A DNA stretch of 64,000 bases, from NCBI RefSeq assembly GCF_019443985.1, contig NZ_CP049303.1, positions 1,488,001-1,552,000 on the forward strand, in the 5' to 3' direction. How positions within the stretch are numbered: position 1 is the first letter of the stretch; the number at the start of each line of letters is the position of its first letter. Below the pieces are notes generated by a model, which saw only the letters and a list, made by a program, of their open reading frames with translations, had not been told where the DNA came from and ran no database searches. The translations under genes were made by a program, and so were the position numbers. Below are positions 39,221-50,941 of this stretch, piece by piece. The stretch is from Liquorilactobacillus hordei DSM 19519 (GTDB lineage: Bacteria > Bacillota > Bacilli > Lactobacillales > Lactobacillaceae).

Positions 39221-40336
39221 TTATATAAAAATGAATGGATCTGTATTTATTTCAGATTGAATAACTTCAATTTGCCATTTATTTTCATTATTCCATTGTT
39301 CAAACAAGTTTTGCAAGTGTGGTTTGCAGATTTGCTCAATATGATGACCTGGATCAATTGCTGTTAAACCACTTGCAATTATATCATGACCCGTATGATA
39401 AGAAATATCACCTGTTACATATACATCCGCTTTCTTTTTCAAAACATCTTTGTAAAATTGACTTCCACTTCCACCAAGAATCGCTATTCGCGAAACCTTT
39501 CTTGTTATATCACCCGTCACTACTCGTAAATGTGGAATTTCAAACTTTGTCTTGCAATATTCAGCAAATGAACTGATTGTCACAGACTTTTTCAGATTAC
39601 CAACTCTACCCATTCCATATCTGGACCCATTTCCTTGTACCTCAAACAAATCAAAAGCTGGTTCTTCATAAGGATGAACTGTTCTCATAACCTTTAATAT
39701 CCTAGAACAAATTTTCTTTGGAAAAACGACTTCAATTTTATCTTCAGCAACTTCTGTTGGTTCTAATAAATTACCAATAGTTGGGTTGGCTGCAGGTTGC
39801 GGTGTAAATCTGCCCACCCCACTAATTGTATATGAGCAATCTTGATATTCTCCTATTCTTCCAGCTCCAGCAGCTGTTAGTGCATTTCTAACAGTTTCGG
39901 CTGCAGCTTGCGGTACAAAAACTGCCAGTCTAAATAGCTTATCTTCATGTTGCGGCAAAAGGGGTTCAATATCTTGCAAATCAAGTAAGCTAGCAAGCCA
40001 ATCATTCATTCCCTGATTCGCATTATCAAGATTAGTATGCGCGGCATAAACTGTAATATCATGTTTAATTAATTCTGCGTACATTTTATTTTGTGGATTT
40101 TCTAGGTCAAATTTTCTTATTGGTCGAAAAAGTGCTGGATGATGGGCAAAAATAAAATCAACATTATTTTTGACTGCCTCGGCAACAACTTCTGGTCGTA
40201 CATCCAATGTTATCATCATTTTATGGACAGTTTGTTGCATACTACCAATTTGAAGACCGACAGGGTCACCTTCTTCTGCCCAACTTTGTGGTGCAAATTG
40301 TTCAAACCGTGCAACTATTTCACCAACATTAGTCAT
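39221..40336 (-). CDS. Nif3-like dinuclear metal centre protein (DUF34, YqfO)
   Basis: 371 aa. Two DUF34 halves with the metal-site motifs DFIFAHHPALFRP and GHHIEQ, separated by a CutA/PII-like insert (about 130-230, LFRLAVFVPQAAAETVRNAL...MRTVHPYEEPAFDLF), as in Bacillus YqfO. Biochemical role unclear in the family (GTP cyclohydrolase-like fold). AAGGGG precedes the ATG, which overlaps the end of trmK by 8 bases; trmK-yqfO pairing is universal in Firmicutes. Confidence 0.93.
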   Translation of the reverse strand: MTNVGEIVARFEQFAPQSWAEEGDPVGLQIGSMQQTVHKMMITLDVRPEVVAEAVKNNVDFIFAHHPALFRPIRKFDLENPQNKMYAELIKHDITVYAAHTNLDNANQGMNDWLASLLDLQDIEPLLPQHEDKLFRLAVFVPQAAAETVRNALTAAGAGRIGEYQDCSYTISGVGRFTPQPAANPTIGNLLEPTEVAEDKIEVVFPKKICSRILKVMRTVHPYEEPAFDLFEVQGNGSRYGMGRVGNLKKSVTISSFAEYCKTKFEIPHLRVVTGDITRKVSRIAILGGSGSQFYKDVLKKKADVYVTGDISYHTGHDIIASGLTAIDPGHHIEQICKPHLQNLFEQWNNENKWQIEVIQSEINTDPFIFI

Positions 40337-41027
40337 CTAATACCCCTTCTATCCGTTTAATTTTTGTTAACATTTTATGTTCTTGCTCAATTGGAAATTC
40401 CTTTGCCTTTTTCATTTCTTCGAGGACATATTTGATTTTTTGAAGTTCAGCCTGCCATTTTGCAACAAAAACCTTATTTTTTTGTTTTCTTAAAAATGGA
40501 CCAAATTCTAAATCTGTCGCTGTTAATTCAAACAAGCTTTCATTATATCTAGCCACAATTATTTCGTAGATATGATTATCTTCTGTTAATATCTCTTCAG
40601 CAATAATTCTATAATTATTGGCTACAATCCAATTACGAACCTGTTTTTCACCAACATTTGGCTGCAAAATCAATAATGGATGATTAACCAATTTTAAATT
40701 ACCTTTTTCCAAAATTTCTCTAATCAATGGACCACCCATGCCACAAATCGTGATTACATCAATATCGTCATCATCGTTAATAGCTGCTAACCCATCAGCT
40801 TGTCGAACTTTGACCAGCTCGTTTAATCCCTCTTTTTTTATTTCACTAACAGCATTTTGGTATGGTCCTTCAACAACTTCACCAGCAATTCCAAAAGCAA
40901 GCTTATTATTTAATCCCAGATACGCTGGTAAATAAGCATGATCAGAACCAATATCTGCCAGCCTTGCATTATTTGGAACATATGAAGCAACTCGTAAAAG
41001 TCGCTGTGATAAATGTCTTGCATCCAT
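40329..41027 (-). CDS. trmK: tRNA (adenine(22)-N1)-methyltransferase
   Basis: 232 aa. SAM-dependent methyltransferase: motif I LADIGSDHAYLP (23-34), ITICGMGGPLIREI, LILQPNVGEKQVR, and a C-terminal helical pair that grips tRNA. Methylates A22 of tRNAs. GGAG nine bases before the ATG at 41027 selects it over the upstream frame to 41099. In Bacillus and most lactobacilli it follows rpoD directly; here a cysteine operon is inserted between them. Confidence 0.94.
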   Translation of the reverse strand: MDARHLSQRLLRVASYVPNNARLADIGSDHAYLPAYLGLNNKLAFGIAGEVVEGPYQNAVSEIKKEGLNELVKVRQADGLAAINDDDDIDVITICGMGGPLIREILEKGNLKLVNHPLLILQPNVGEKQVRNWIVANNYRIIAEEILTEDNHIYEIIVARYNESLFELTATDLEFGPFLRKQKNKVFVAKWQAELQKIKYVLEEMKKAKEFPIEQEHKMLTKIKRIEGVLDD

Positions 41028-41097
41028 TAAAAAACACTCCTTCTTATTACTAAAGTATAGCGAAGATTTAACAATAAAAAAAGACATGTTTTCACAC

Positions 41098-41139
41098 AAA
41101 AAAAGACCGTTCCAAGCCTAAAACTTGTCACAGCCTTTT
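41098..41139 (-). terminator. terminator of the cysteine operon
   Basis: Minus strand AAGGCTGT pairs with ACGGTCTT (two G-U pairs), inner CAAG/CTTG, then seven Ts. It lies 68 bases after the nucleoside phosphorylase stop. Confidence 0.75.
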
Positions 41140-41206
41140 ATATAGGAGTTTACAGCATGAATTTAGTTAATTCACTTTTTTAACTGCATTTATAACCATC
41201 TTATAG

Positions 41207-41977
41207 CTAACCTAACTTACTTCCAATTGTGAGAGCTAACTCAAAAAAATCATAGACTGATCTTCCCTGCATCCGCTCCTCTCTTCTCTTGTTCCACTCA
41301 CCTGTCTCAGTATTCAAATGATCTGCGGTATAAAAGAACTGATAAACATTTTTTTGCCTATAGTGTGCCCAAGCAGCAACAGCTGAAGCTTCCATATCAA
41401 CAACTGAACATCCCATTGCAATTCTTTCTCTTGTTTTTTCTAGTGTTTCACGAAAAAAAGCATCTGTTGTCCAGGTTTTAGCAGTCGTATAGCCAATCTT
41501 CAATTCATCGAGAATTGCTGCCAATGCTTTAACAGACTTTGGATTCATCTGAATTTCATCACTTGCTGGGACATAATGAAAGCTAGTTCCTTCGTCTCGA
41601 ACAGCACTAGTAGGAATAATTATTTGATGTGCAGCAAGATTTTTATCCAAAACACCACAGGTTCCAAATAAAATTACATTTTCAATTCCTCCAGACATCA
41701 ACTCCTCTAATCTACCAATCAAAGCAGGAGCACCCAAGTCGGCTGCTGCAACAGTAAATTTCTGTGCACCATATGAGTAACTTCCAATTACTGCATCTTG
41801 TACAATGCTATGTTGAATTCCTATCTTTTGATAGTTGGAATCTTGAAGTATCCGTTGATTTATATCCTTATCAAATGGCATTATTAATGTTTTGGGCAAA
41901 AACTCAACTGTTTTTTCTAAATCACTTTCCCAAGGAGTAATTATTCCTTCATTAGCATCAAAATGTTCCAATAACAT
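41207..41977 (-). CDS. nucleoside phosphorylase superfamily protein in cysteine operon
   Basis: 256 aa. PNP_UDP_1 fold: VAAADLGAPALIGRLEELMSGG, ILFGTCGVLD, the substrate region VVDMEASAVAAWAHYR (ME motif with adjacent acid) and a C-terminal helix. It resembles uridine-phosphorylase-type proteins more than MtnN/Pfs. ATG at 41977 is preceded by GGAGGGG. Third gene of the operon, 79 bases after mccB. In the Bacillus mccA-mccB operon the matching place is held by MtnN, which splits S-adenosylhomocysteine; this gene might do a related job or salvage adenosine, but substrate is not readable. Confidence 0.85.
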   Translation of the reverse strand: MLLEHFDANEGIITPWESDLEKTVEFLPKTLIMPFDKDINQRILQDSNYQKIGIQHSIVQDAVIGSYSYGAQKFTVAAADLGAPALIGRLEELMSGGIENVILFGTCGVLDKNLAAHQIIIPTSAVRDEGTSFHYVPASDEIQMNPKSVKALAAILDELKIGYTTAKTWTTDAFFRETLEKTRERIAMGCSVVDMEASAVAAWAHYRQKNVYQFFYTADHLNTETGEWNKRREERMQGRSVYDFFELALTIGSKLG

Positions 41978-42056
41978 GGGTAACCCCTCCACAACCAGAC
42001 TAATTATTTAGTCGATACTAACATAGATCATTACTTCTAACAATATCAAAAATTGT

Positions 42057-44133
<2,077 letters not shown>

Positions 44134-44153
44134 TGTAAATCCTCCTTATCTTT

Positions 44154-44196
44154 GAAAAAGAAAAAGGGCACGAATCTTTTATAAAGATTCGCGCCC
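44154..44196 (-). terminator. intrinsic terminator in the cysteine operon leader
   Basis: Minus strand 14-bp stem: 44183-44196 (GGGCGCGAATCTTT) with 44166-44179 (AAAGATTCGTGCCC), three-base loop, then TTTTTCTTTTTC. It ends about 10 bases before the AAGGAGG site of cysK. Position after the operon's own promoter makes it an attenuator, though it could also catch read-through from rpoD. Confidence 0.92.
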
Positions 44197-44234
44197 TAGC
44201 CTGGAAAGTTCTTCAAATGGAATTCTTGCTTAAC

Positions 44235-44342
44235 TTACTTACAAAAAAGATTCCAACCCAAAGTAACCGTTTCATCCACACTAACACGCGGAATGAGACA
44301 GCAACATGCGTTATTTACTTTTTTAAAGTTAAGTACAACCAT
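44235..44342 (-). CDS. candidate Cys-rich leader peptide of the cysteine operon (35 codons)
   Basis: Opens with ATG at 44342 behind AGAGG at eight bases and stops with TAA at 44235-44237. Codons 13-15 are TGT TGC TGT, three cysteines in a row (44298-44306), and a fourth Cys is codon 34. Cys is otherwise rare in the proteins of this window, and the gene lies upstream of genes for cysteine synthesis. The stop codon is placed so that a terminating ribosome covers the antiterminator arm. Too short for homology; translation is inferred from the ribosome site and layout. Confidence 0.8.
   Translation of the reverse strand: MVVLNFKKVNNACCCLIPRVSVDETVTLGWNLFCK
44245..44259 (-). promoter_or_regulatory. 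antiterminator arm (decoy copy of terminator 5' arm)
   Basis: Minus strand GGGTTGGAATCTTTT imitates the terminator 5' arm GGGCGCGAATCTTTA and can pair with the terminator 3' arm AAAAGATTCGTGCCC (44166-44180): 13 of 15 positions, including nine uninterrupted pairs at the loop side. It overlaps codons 28-33 of the leader peptide. GGAAT in it can instead pair with ATTCC at 44290-44294. Confidence 0.8.
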
Positions 44343-44371
44343 TTGTTAAACCTCTTTTCTTAATAATTTGA

Positions 44372-44400
44372 ATAGTAAACTATTTTTTTATAAAAAGCAA
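44372..44400 (-). promoter_or_regulatory. promoter of the cysteine operon
   Basis: Minus strand TTGCTT (complement of 44395-44400), 17-base spacer, TACTAT (complement of 44372-44377). The transcript would start about 25 bases before the leader peptide ATG and about 230 bases before cysK. Confidence 0.55.
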
Positions 44401-44407
44401 GCTAAAT

Positions 44408-45532
44408 TTATTCTAAAAAGTCCTTTAGTTGTTTTGAACGGGATGGGTGCCGTAATTTACGCAATGCTTTTGCTTCAATTTGGCGAATACGCTCACGAGT
44501 CACACCAAAGACTTTCCCCACTTCTTCAAGAGTACGAGTGCGACCATCATCAAGGCCAAATCGAAGACGTAAAACATTTTCTTCACGGTCCGTCAAAGTA
44601 TCAAGGACACTTTCCAATTGTTCCTTCAATAATTCGTAAGCAGCATGATCAGCTGGACTTGTAGCATCACGATCCTCAATAAAGTCACCTAAATGTGAAT
44701 CATCCTCTTCACCAATTGGCGTCTCCAAAGATACAGGTTCTTGAGCGATTTTTAAAATCTCACGAACTTTATCTGTTGGCATATCCATTTCCGCACCAAT
44801 TTCTTCTGGGACAGGTTCACGCCCAAGATCTTGTAACATCTGTCTTTGAATTCTGATTAATTTATTAATTGTTTCAACCATGTGAACAGGAATACGAATT
44901 GTACGAGCTTGATCAGCAATTGCACGTGTAATTGCTTGTCTAATCCACCATGTAGCATATGTTGAAAATTTAAACCCTTTACGATAATCGAACTTCTCAA
45001 CAGCCTTCATTAATCCCATATTACCTTCTTGAATAAGATCAAGGAAAGACATTCCACGACCCACATAACGTTTAGCAATTGAAACAACTAAACGCAGATT
45101 AGCCTCAGCTAAACGCTGTTTTGATTCTTCATTACCTTCTTCAATCTTCAACGCCAAAGCAACTTCTTCATCCGCAGTTAACAAGTTTACTCGTCCAATT
45201 TCCTTGAGATACATCCGAACTGGATCATTAATTTTAACTCCTGCAGGAGCTGATACATTCTTATCTTTTGATGCTTTTTCAGCAACATCTGAAGCTGCTT
45301 TTAGGCTATGTTCACTTGGTTCACCTTTTTCATCAACAACTGAAATTCCAGAATCTTCAAGTTTTTGAATAAGTTCATCCATCTGACCTGAATCTAGACT
45401 AAAAGGTGTAACTATTTTTTCACTCAAGTCATCATAGTTAATTTCTTTTTGCGCTTTATATTCTTTAATTAACTCATTCAAGGCTTTGCTGTATGCTGCA
45501 CTTTCAGTTCCGTTATTCATATTTTCTGCCAT
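44408..45532 (-). CDS. rpoD: RNA polymerase primary sigma factor RpoD (SigA)
   Basis: 374 aa, the short Gram-positive form. Region 1.1 remnant (1-70), region 1.2 ([15 protein letters not shown]), region 2 ([48 protein letters not shown]), region 3, and region 4 ([20 protein letters not shown]). AAGGAGG precedes the ATG. Directly downstream of dnaG (11 bases), the macromolecular synthesis operon. Confidence 0.98.
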   Translation of the reverse strand: MAENMNNGTESAAYSKALNELIKEYKAQKEINYDDLSEKIVTPFSLDSGQMDELIQKLEDSGISVVDEKGEPSEHSLKAASDVAEKASKDKNVSAPAGVKINDPVRMYLKEIGRVNLLTADEEVALALKIEEGNEESKQRLAEANLRLVVSIAKRYVGRGMSFLDLIQEGNMGLMKAVEKFDYRKGFKFSTYATWWIRQAITRAIADQARTIRIPVHMVETINKLIRIQRQMLQDLGREPVPEEIGAEMDMPTDKVREILKIAQEPVSLETPIGEEDDSHLGDFIEDRDATSPADHAAYELLKEQLESVLDTLTDREENVLRLRFGLDDGRTRTLEEVGKVFGVTRERIRQIEAKALRKLRHPSRSKQLKDFLE

Positions 45533-45543
45533 GTTGGGCCTCC

Positions 45544-47391
45544 TTATAATGATGCCGATTTATTCGTTTGCTGTTGCTGGAGTAATGTTACCAACTTTAT
45601 TGTTAAACTAGTAACAAGTTCATTATTGTTGACCTTTTTTGCATCTACTAACTTCTGCTTTAATTCAGTAATTTCCTGTTCAAGTGGTGATTGGTTGCTG
45701 ATAACATCAATACAATCAACAAACTCCTCATCACTTGACTCCAAAGCATAATTATCCAATTCAAGACTTACAACCAGCTGTCTAGCTCGCTCATTATCTA
45801 AAAAATCTAAAAATCTAGCAGTCTCATACTCAGGATATACATTAAAATATCCTTCTGAAATAATATAAATCAATTGATAATCATCGTGAACAAACGAAAA
45901 ATTAGTATACCTTTTCATCCTTATTCTTGTATTTTGTTCATGCAAGATTCGATATATCAGCAATCTCTCAGCCCGTTCAATTTTTGAATATTTCTGTGAA
46001 TTTGTAGTATGCCTACCACTCAAATACTTCAAACTGTTATCCTTAGCGGATTTAAGCTGCTTTTGCGGTTTGAACTTCTTCACAAATTCACGTAACTGAA
46101 GTTTCAAACTATCTTTTTCAAGTGCAAATCGGTTTGCCAACTGATTAAGATATAAATCCTGCTCAACCGGCGATTCAACCACTGCCAGTTTTTCCATTAC
46201 ATCTGCAATATAAGCAAGTTGATCATTCTCATTTGCCAAGTTTCGATTTTGTTGATAATAACGCATATAAAATGCAATTTTTGTCTCATGAGCATCGGCG
46301 ATTAGTTGTACAAAAGCCTTCTCTCCGTACTTTTGTACATATTCATCAGGATCCATTTTTTCAGGAATTCTGATTACTCCCAGTTTTAATTTCGTAACGG
46401 GTTCAAGTAATTCTAATGCACGTGCTATTGCATTTTGCCCAGCACTATCACCATCATAACACAGAAATAATTCATTAGTGGTTCTTTCAAGCAGATAAAT
46501 TTGCTCATTCGTCAGACTTGTTCCCATAGAAGCAATTCCATTTTTTATCCCTGAACGATAAGCAGCTAAAACATCCATGAATCCTTCAAATAAAATAGCG
46601 AATTTTTTTTGTCTAATTTCACTTTTGGCTTTATCAAAATTAAAAAGAATTTTTCGCTTATTAAAAAGCTCCGTCTCTGGACTATTTAGATACTTCGGTT
46701 GTTTATCATCTTTATGCAATAGACGACCCGAAAATGCAATTGTCGACCCTTGTGCATCTCTGATTGGAAATAACACGCGATCCCGGAAACGATCATTCAA
46801 AGTACCGTCATCGTACTCAACAAATAATCCTGATTTTTTTAATACCTCACTAGCAACTTTTCGTTCTGTAAAGAAAGCCCCAAGTATTGCTTTTTCAGGA
46901 GCATATCCTAAATTAAACTCGTTAATAATATCATCGTTTAAACCACGTTCATGCAAGTAATCCAGTGCTTCTTCACCTATCTGAGTATTAACTAAGATAT
47001 GATGGTAAAGCTGAGTTGCATCTGCATGAACCTTCTTCAATTTTCTCGAATTAGATGACTCTGTATCTGAGGAATCAAAATCATGCATGATTTTTTCATC
47101 AATCTCAACATTACCTAATTCAGCAACTTTAAGAACTGCCTCAGGAAAACTAATATTTTCAATTTCCATAATAAACTTAAAAACATTTCCACCTCTATGG
47201 CAGGAAAAACAATGAAAAATTTGTTTTTCCTCTGTAACTGAAAATGATGGTGTTTTCTCTTCATGAAAAGGACAAAGGCCAAACAAATTTCTGCCCGATT
47301 TACTCAACTGAACATATTGTCCCACAATATCAACAATATTAACATTGTTTCTGACATTCTCAATTACTTGTTCAGGTATTCGTTGGCTCAC
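45544..47391 (-). CDS. dnaG: DNA primase
   Basis: 615 aa from GTG at 47391; GAGGTGA five bases upstream selects it over the ATG at 47409, and it gives the usual (M)SQRIPE start. CHC2 zinc domain (Cys40, His43, Cys61, Cys64), TOPRIM core ([22 protein letters not shown]), and a C-terminal DnaB-binding domain. Makes RNA primers for replication. Confidence 0.98.
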   Translation of the reverse strand: MSQRIPEQVIENVRNNVNIVDIVGQYVQLSKSGRNLFGLCPFHEEKTPSFSVTEEKQIFHCFSCHRGGNVFKFIMEIENISFPEAVLKVAELGNVEIDEKIMHDFDSSDTESSNSRKLKKVHADATQLYHHILVNTQIGEEALDYLHERGLNDDIINEFNLGYAPEKAILGAFFTERKVASEVLKKSGLFVEYDDGTLNDRFRDRVLFPIRDAQGSTIAFSGRLLHKDDKQPKYLNSPETELFNKRKILFNFDKAKSEIRQKKFAILFEGFMDVLAAYRSGIKNGIASMGTSLTNEQIYLLERTTNELFLCYDGDSAGQNAIARALELLEPVTKLKLGVIRIPEKMDPDEYVQKYGEKAFVQLIADAHETKIAFYMRYYQQNRNLANENDQLAYIADVMEKLAVVESPVEQDLYLNQLANRFALEKDSLKLQLREFVKKFKPQKQLKSAKDNSLKYLSGRHTTNSQKYSKIERAERLLIYRILHEQNTRIRMKRYTNFSFVHDDYQLIYIISEGYFNVYPEYETARFLDFLDNERARQLVVSLELDNYALESSDEEFVDCIDVISNQSPLEQEITELKQKLVDAKKVNNNELVTSLTIKLVTLLQQQQTNKSASL

Positions 47392-47455
47392 AAAATCACC
47401 TCGTTTCATTCACTCTCACAGTCCGTCGAAACATTAATTGTCTAAAATAGATTTA

Positions 47456-47500
47456 AAGAAATAACACCGATTGATTTCATTAATCAACCGGCTATTTTTC
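47456..47500 (-). terminator. terminator of glyS
   Basis: Minus strand AAATAGCCGGTTGATT pairs with AATCAATCGGTGTTATTT (mismatch and G-U), short loop, then TTTCTTT. Lies in the 254-base gap between the glyS end and the dnaG start. The part next to dnaG must hold its promoter, which I cannot place well. Confidence 0.7.
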
Positions 47501-47645
47501 ATATAAAAAGTTCTAAAAACAATCATTTACAATTATACAATAATAAGAATAAAAATCAAAGAATAAAGACAACATGATTAAACAAAATTACTTTTCATTG
47601 ATAGTCTTTAGGCTTATCCAATCTGGAACTAATCTCCCAAAATAG

Positions 47646-49721
47646 TTATTTAACATTTAATTTAGTCAAATCTCCTAATTTATAGGCAAATTCAGCATAC
47701 AAGCTTAACTGCTGCAAACGATTATTACGAATATTCTCGTCTTTTGCCATCACCATTGTTTCATCAAAATAAGCGCTGATAACACTACGCATCGTGCGCA
47801 ACTGCTGGAATATTTCTTCAGCATTATAAAAACTCTTTCTTTCAATCTCGGCCACTTTACTTGAAAAGACCTTTTCAGCATTATTCTCAAATAATTCGGA
47901 ATTTAATTTAAAATCTGCAGGTAAATCAGCTTTTTTAGCAAGACGTAACACACGTGTAGTAGCTTCAACAGTTTCTTTGAAGTCCTCATCTCCACTATGA
48001 TTTTTAAGAATCTCAGCTGCATCAATCATTTCTTTAAAACCATTTTTTCTTTCAGCTGTCACAGTTTCAATCACATCGAAATTATAATTTTGTGCTTCAA
48101 GGATTTTCTTGATACGTTCAACAATAAAACTTGTAACTTCAGTTTCTGTTTCATTAGGCATAATTTTTTGATATAATTCTGGATTTTTTGTTGCATTTTT
48201 CTCCACAATTTCAAATAACTGTACTGCAGATAATGACCATCCCTGCGCCATTACTATTCGAGCTATACCAGCAGCTTGCCTTCTAAGTGCATATGGGTCA
48301 TTTGAACCCGTTGGGATCATCTCAGCTGCAAAAAAGGCTGAGATGCTATCAAGTTTATCTGCAACTGCCAATAGAGCTCCTACGGCTGTTTTTGGGAGTT
48401 CACCTTCTGCAGAAATTGGCATATAGTGCTCTTTGATTGCTGTTGCTACTTCTGCTTTTTCACCCATTAGCAATGCATACTTTTCACCCATTACACCTTG
48501 TAATTCCGAAAATTCACCAACCATTCCGGTTACCAGATCAAACTTATAGATTTGTGCTGCACGCTTCAAATCAGACTTATGTTCTTCGTCAAATTCTAAA
48601 TAATTTGCAAGAAGTTCACTGAGCAATTGTACCCGCTGCATTTTTTCAAAAGTTGTCCCAATCTTATCATGGAACATAACTTTTTTTAGATGTTCTACAT
48701 AATCTGCAATCGAATTTTTTTGATCTTCATGGAAGAAGAAAGCAGCATCTTCTAGACGTGCAGTCAAAACTTTCTCATTTCCAGCAATTACGGTATCAAT
48801 GTTGTCTGCTACACCATTTCTAACAGAGACAAAATTGGGCAATAACTTACCGGCTTTATCTTGCACGTAAAAGAAGCGCTGATGATCTTTCATAGAAGTA
48901 ATTAAAACCTCGTCAGGAATTTCTAAATACTTATAATCGAAGTTACCGGCAAAAACGGTTGGATACTCAACCAAGTTGTTAACTTCTTCAAGCAAGTCGT
49001 CATCAACGATAATTTGCCAGTCGTTTTTAGTTGCCATATCTTTAATTTGTTGAACAATTAGGTTCTTTCTTACTTGGCTATCAGCAATCACATACTCAGG
49101 TAACAAGGCTTCAGGGTAATCAGCCGCATTCTTAAGGGTAACACTCTTACCTAGAAAACGATGTCCCTGTGAAATATTGGCTGTCTTCACATCCAAAATA
49201 TTGAATGGTATAACTTCATCATCCAATAAAGCAACAATCCATTTGAGTGGACGAACAAATTTAAAATCATTACTTCCCCAACGCATCATTGTTGGAAAGA
49301 CCATCGAGGTAATTGCTGTTTTGATATCACTAAGAACTTCAAATGCTTTTTTACCAGCGATAAACTTATTCACATAGGCGTATTCAACACCCTTTAACTC
49401 CTTAAAGAAAATATCATCGGGTGTCATTCCTTGACCACGGGAAAAACCAATTGCTGCCTTAGACCAATTTCCTTCGGCATCTTGTGCAATTTTTTTTGCA
49501 GGCCCCTTTGCTTCTTCTTCGATGTTTGCTTGTTGATCTGCCAAATTCAAAACTTTAACTGCAAGACGGCGAGGTGTTGAAAATGTTTCAATATTCTCAA
49601 AAGACAAACGTTTTTCTCTCAGAAATGAACTGACACGTTCTGTTAGTTGTTGTGCACTTGGAGTCACAACATGTGCAGGAATTTCTTCCAGACCAATCTC
49701 TACTAGAAATGTATGGGTCAT
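47646..49721 (-). CDS. glyS: glycine--tRNA ligase beta subunit
   Basis: 691 aa beta chain of the alpha2beta2 glycyl-tRNA synthetase, with LVEIGLEEIPAHVV start, the HD-like region (MKDHQRFFYV), DKLDSISAFFAAEMIPTGSNDPYALRRQAAGIAR and a C-terminal anticodon-binding-like DALR domain. ATG one base after the glyQ stop, site AAGGAGG inside glyQ's end. Confidence 0.98.
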   Translation of the reverse strand: MTHTFLVEIGLEEIPAHVVTPSAQQLTERVSSFLREKRLSFENIETFSTPRRLAVKVLNLADQQANIEEEAKGPAKKIAQDAEGNWSKAAIGFSRGQGMTPDDIFFKELKGVEYAYVNKFIAGKKAFEVLSDIKTAITSMVFPTMMRWGSNDFKFVRPLKWIVALLDDEVIPFNILDVKTANISQGHRFLGKSVTLKNAADYPEALLPEYVIADSQVRKNLIVQQIKDMATKNDWQIIVDDDLLEEVNNLVEYPTVFAGNFDYKYLEIPDEVLITSMKDHQRFFYVQDKAGKLLPNFVSVRNGVADNIDTVIAGNEKVLTARLEDAAFFFHEDQKNSIADYVEHLKKVMFHDKIGTTFEKMQRVQLLSELLANYLEFDEEHKSDLKRAAQIYKFDLVTGMVGEFSELQGVMGEKYALLMGEKAEVATAIKEHYMPISAEGELPKTAVGALLAVADKLDSISAFFAAEMIPTGSNDPYALRRQAAGIARIVMAQGWSLSAVQLFEIVEKNATKNPELYQKIMPNETETEVTSFIVERIKKILEAQNYNFDVIETVTAERKNGFKEMIDAAEILKNHSGDEDFKETVEATTRVLRLAKKADLPADFKLNSELFENNAEKVFSSKVAEIERKSFYNAEEIFQQLRTMRSVISAYFDETMVMAKDENIRNNRLQQLSLYAEFAYKLGDLTKLNVK

Positions 49722-49722
49722 C

Positions 49723-50640
49723 TTATTTGTCCTCCTTCAATAAACTTTGGCGCAATTTTTCATCTTTAATCAACGGAAATCCCAATTTTTTTCGCTCCGC
49801 CACAAATGCTTTAGCAACATCTTTTGCCATATTTCGAATTCGAGCTAAATAACCCGCACGTTCTGTAACTGAAACAGCCCCTCTAGCATCTAACAAGTTA
49901 AAAGTATGACTACACTTCAAAACATAATCATACGCAGGGTGAACTAATCCGTTCTTTATTTGTTTCTTGGCCTCTTTTTCATATGTATCGAAAAAGTTAA
50001 AGAGCATCTCTTGATTACTTTCCTCAAATGAATATTTTGAATGCTCATATTCGGGCTCACCAAAGATATCACCATACTTAACACCATCTGACCACTCTAA
50101 TTCAAAAACAGAATTTACGTCCTGAATATATGAAGATAACCGTTCTAGCCCATAAGTAACCTCAGAAGCAACCGGACGAACTTCAAGCCCACCAACTTGC
50201 TGAAAATAAGTAAACTGTGTAATTTCCATTCCATCTAGCCAAACTTCCCAACCAACACCGGCACAACCCATAGAAGGATTTTCCCAATTATCTTCCACAA
50301 AACGAATATCATGCTCTTTAGGATCAATCCCCAGTGCACGCAAACTATCAAGATATAGCTCTTGTATATTATCAGGTGAGGGCTTCATGATCACCTGAAA
50401 TTGATGATGTTGATATAATCTGTTAGGATTTTCACCATAGCGACCATCTGCTGGTCTTCTAGAAGGCTCAACATAAGCTGCATTCCAAGGTTCAGGTCCA
50501 ATTGCACGCAAAAATGTGTAGGGACTCATCGTACCTGCTCCTTTCTCAGTATCGTAAGCTTGCATCAACATACACCCTTGTTTTGACCAGAATTGCTGTA
50601 AAGTCAAGATAATATCTTGTAAGGCTAACTTCTTTGACAT
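49723..50640 (-). CDS. glyQ: glycine--tRNA ligase alpha subunit
   Basis: 305 aa class II catalytic chain: [60 protein letters not shown]. Pairs with GlyS. First gene of glyQS, controlled by the upstream T-box. AGGAGG precedes the ATG. Confidence 0.98.
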   Translation of the reverse strand: MSKKLALQDIILTLQQFWSKQGCMLMQAYDTEKGAGTMSPYTFLRAIGPEPWNAAYVEPSRRPADGRYGENPNRLYQHHQFQVIMKPSPDNIQELYLDSLRALGIDPKEHDIRFVEDNWENPSMGCAGVGWEVWLDGMEITQFTYFQQVGGLEVRPVASEVTYGLERLSSYIQDVNSVFELEWSDGVKYGDIFGEPEYEHSKYSFEESNQEMLFNFFDTYEKEAKKQIKNGLVHPAYDYVLKCSHTFNLLDARGAVSVTERAGYLARIRNMAKDVAKAFVAERKKLGFPLIKDEKLRQSLLKEDK

Positions 50641-50689
50641 ATTCTTCCTCCTAATTTCTCTGTTTATCTATTAAAAATGGTTTGAACAC

Positions 50690-50906
50690 AAAAAAACCTA
50701 CGCAACCACAATCAGCGGTTACATAGGGACGATTTCTATTAATCGCGGTTCCACCCTACTTCTAGCATAGCTAGCAGCTTCATTCATGTTATGAAGATTC
50801 CAAAAACGCCAATATCAAAATTTGTTTGTCCGCTCACACTGTCCGAACTCGCTGCTAAAACAAAAGATAGATACCCTTTTTCATCATTACCTTCACATTT
50901 ATCTAC
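50690..50906 (-). ncRNA. T-box riboswitch (tRNA-Gly) controlling glyQS
   Basis: The T-box sequence AGGGTGGAACCGCG is at 50744-50757 (minus). The terminator CCTATGTAACC/GGTTGCGTAGG (50697-50727) is followed by seven Ts (50690-50696). Stem I lies upstream; a GGC codon at 50808-50810 is the likely Gly specifier, less certain. Uncharged tRNA-Gly should favour antitermination. Confidence 0.93.
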
Positions 50907-50912
50907 CAAGTA

Positions 50913-50941
50913 AGAATAGTCGCTTATAAGCATTTTGTCAA
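50913..50941 (-). promoter_or_regulatory. promoter of the glyQS T-box transcript
   Basis: Minus strand perfect TTGACA (complement of 50936-50941), 17-base spacer, TATTCT (complement of 50913-50918). The -35 overlaps the last codon and stop of recO. Confidence 0.75.

Noticed and set aside
44134..44365. T-box or SAM riboswitch in the cysK leader
   Set aside because: The AGGGTGG-type T-box core and the SAM-I signatures are absent; the Cys-codon frame with decoy arm explains the structure better.
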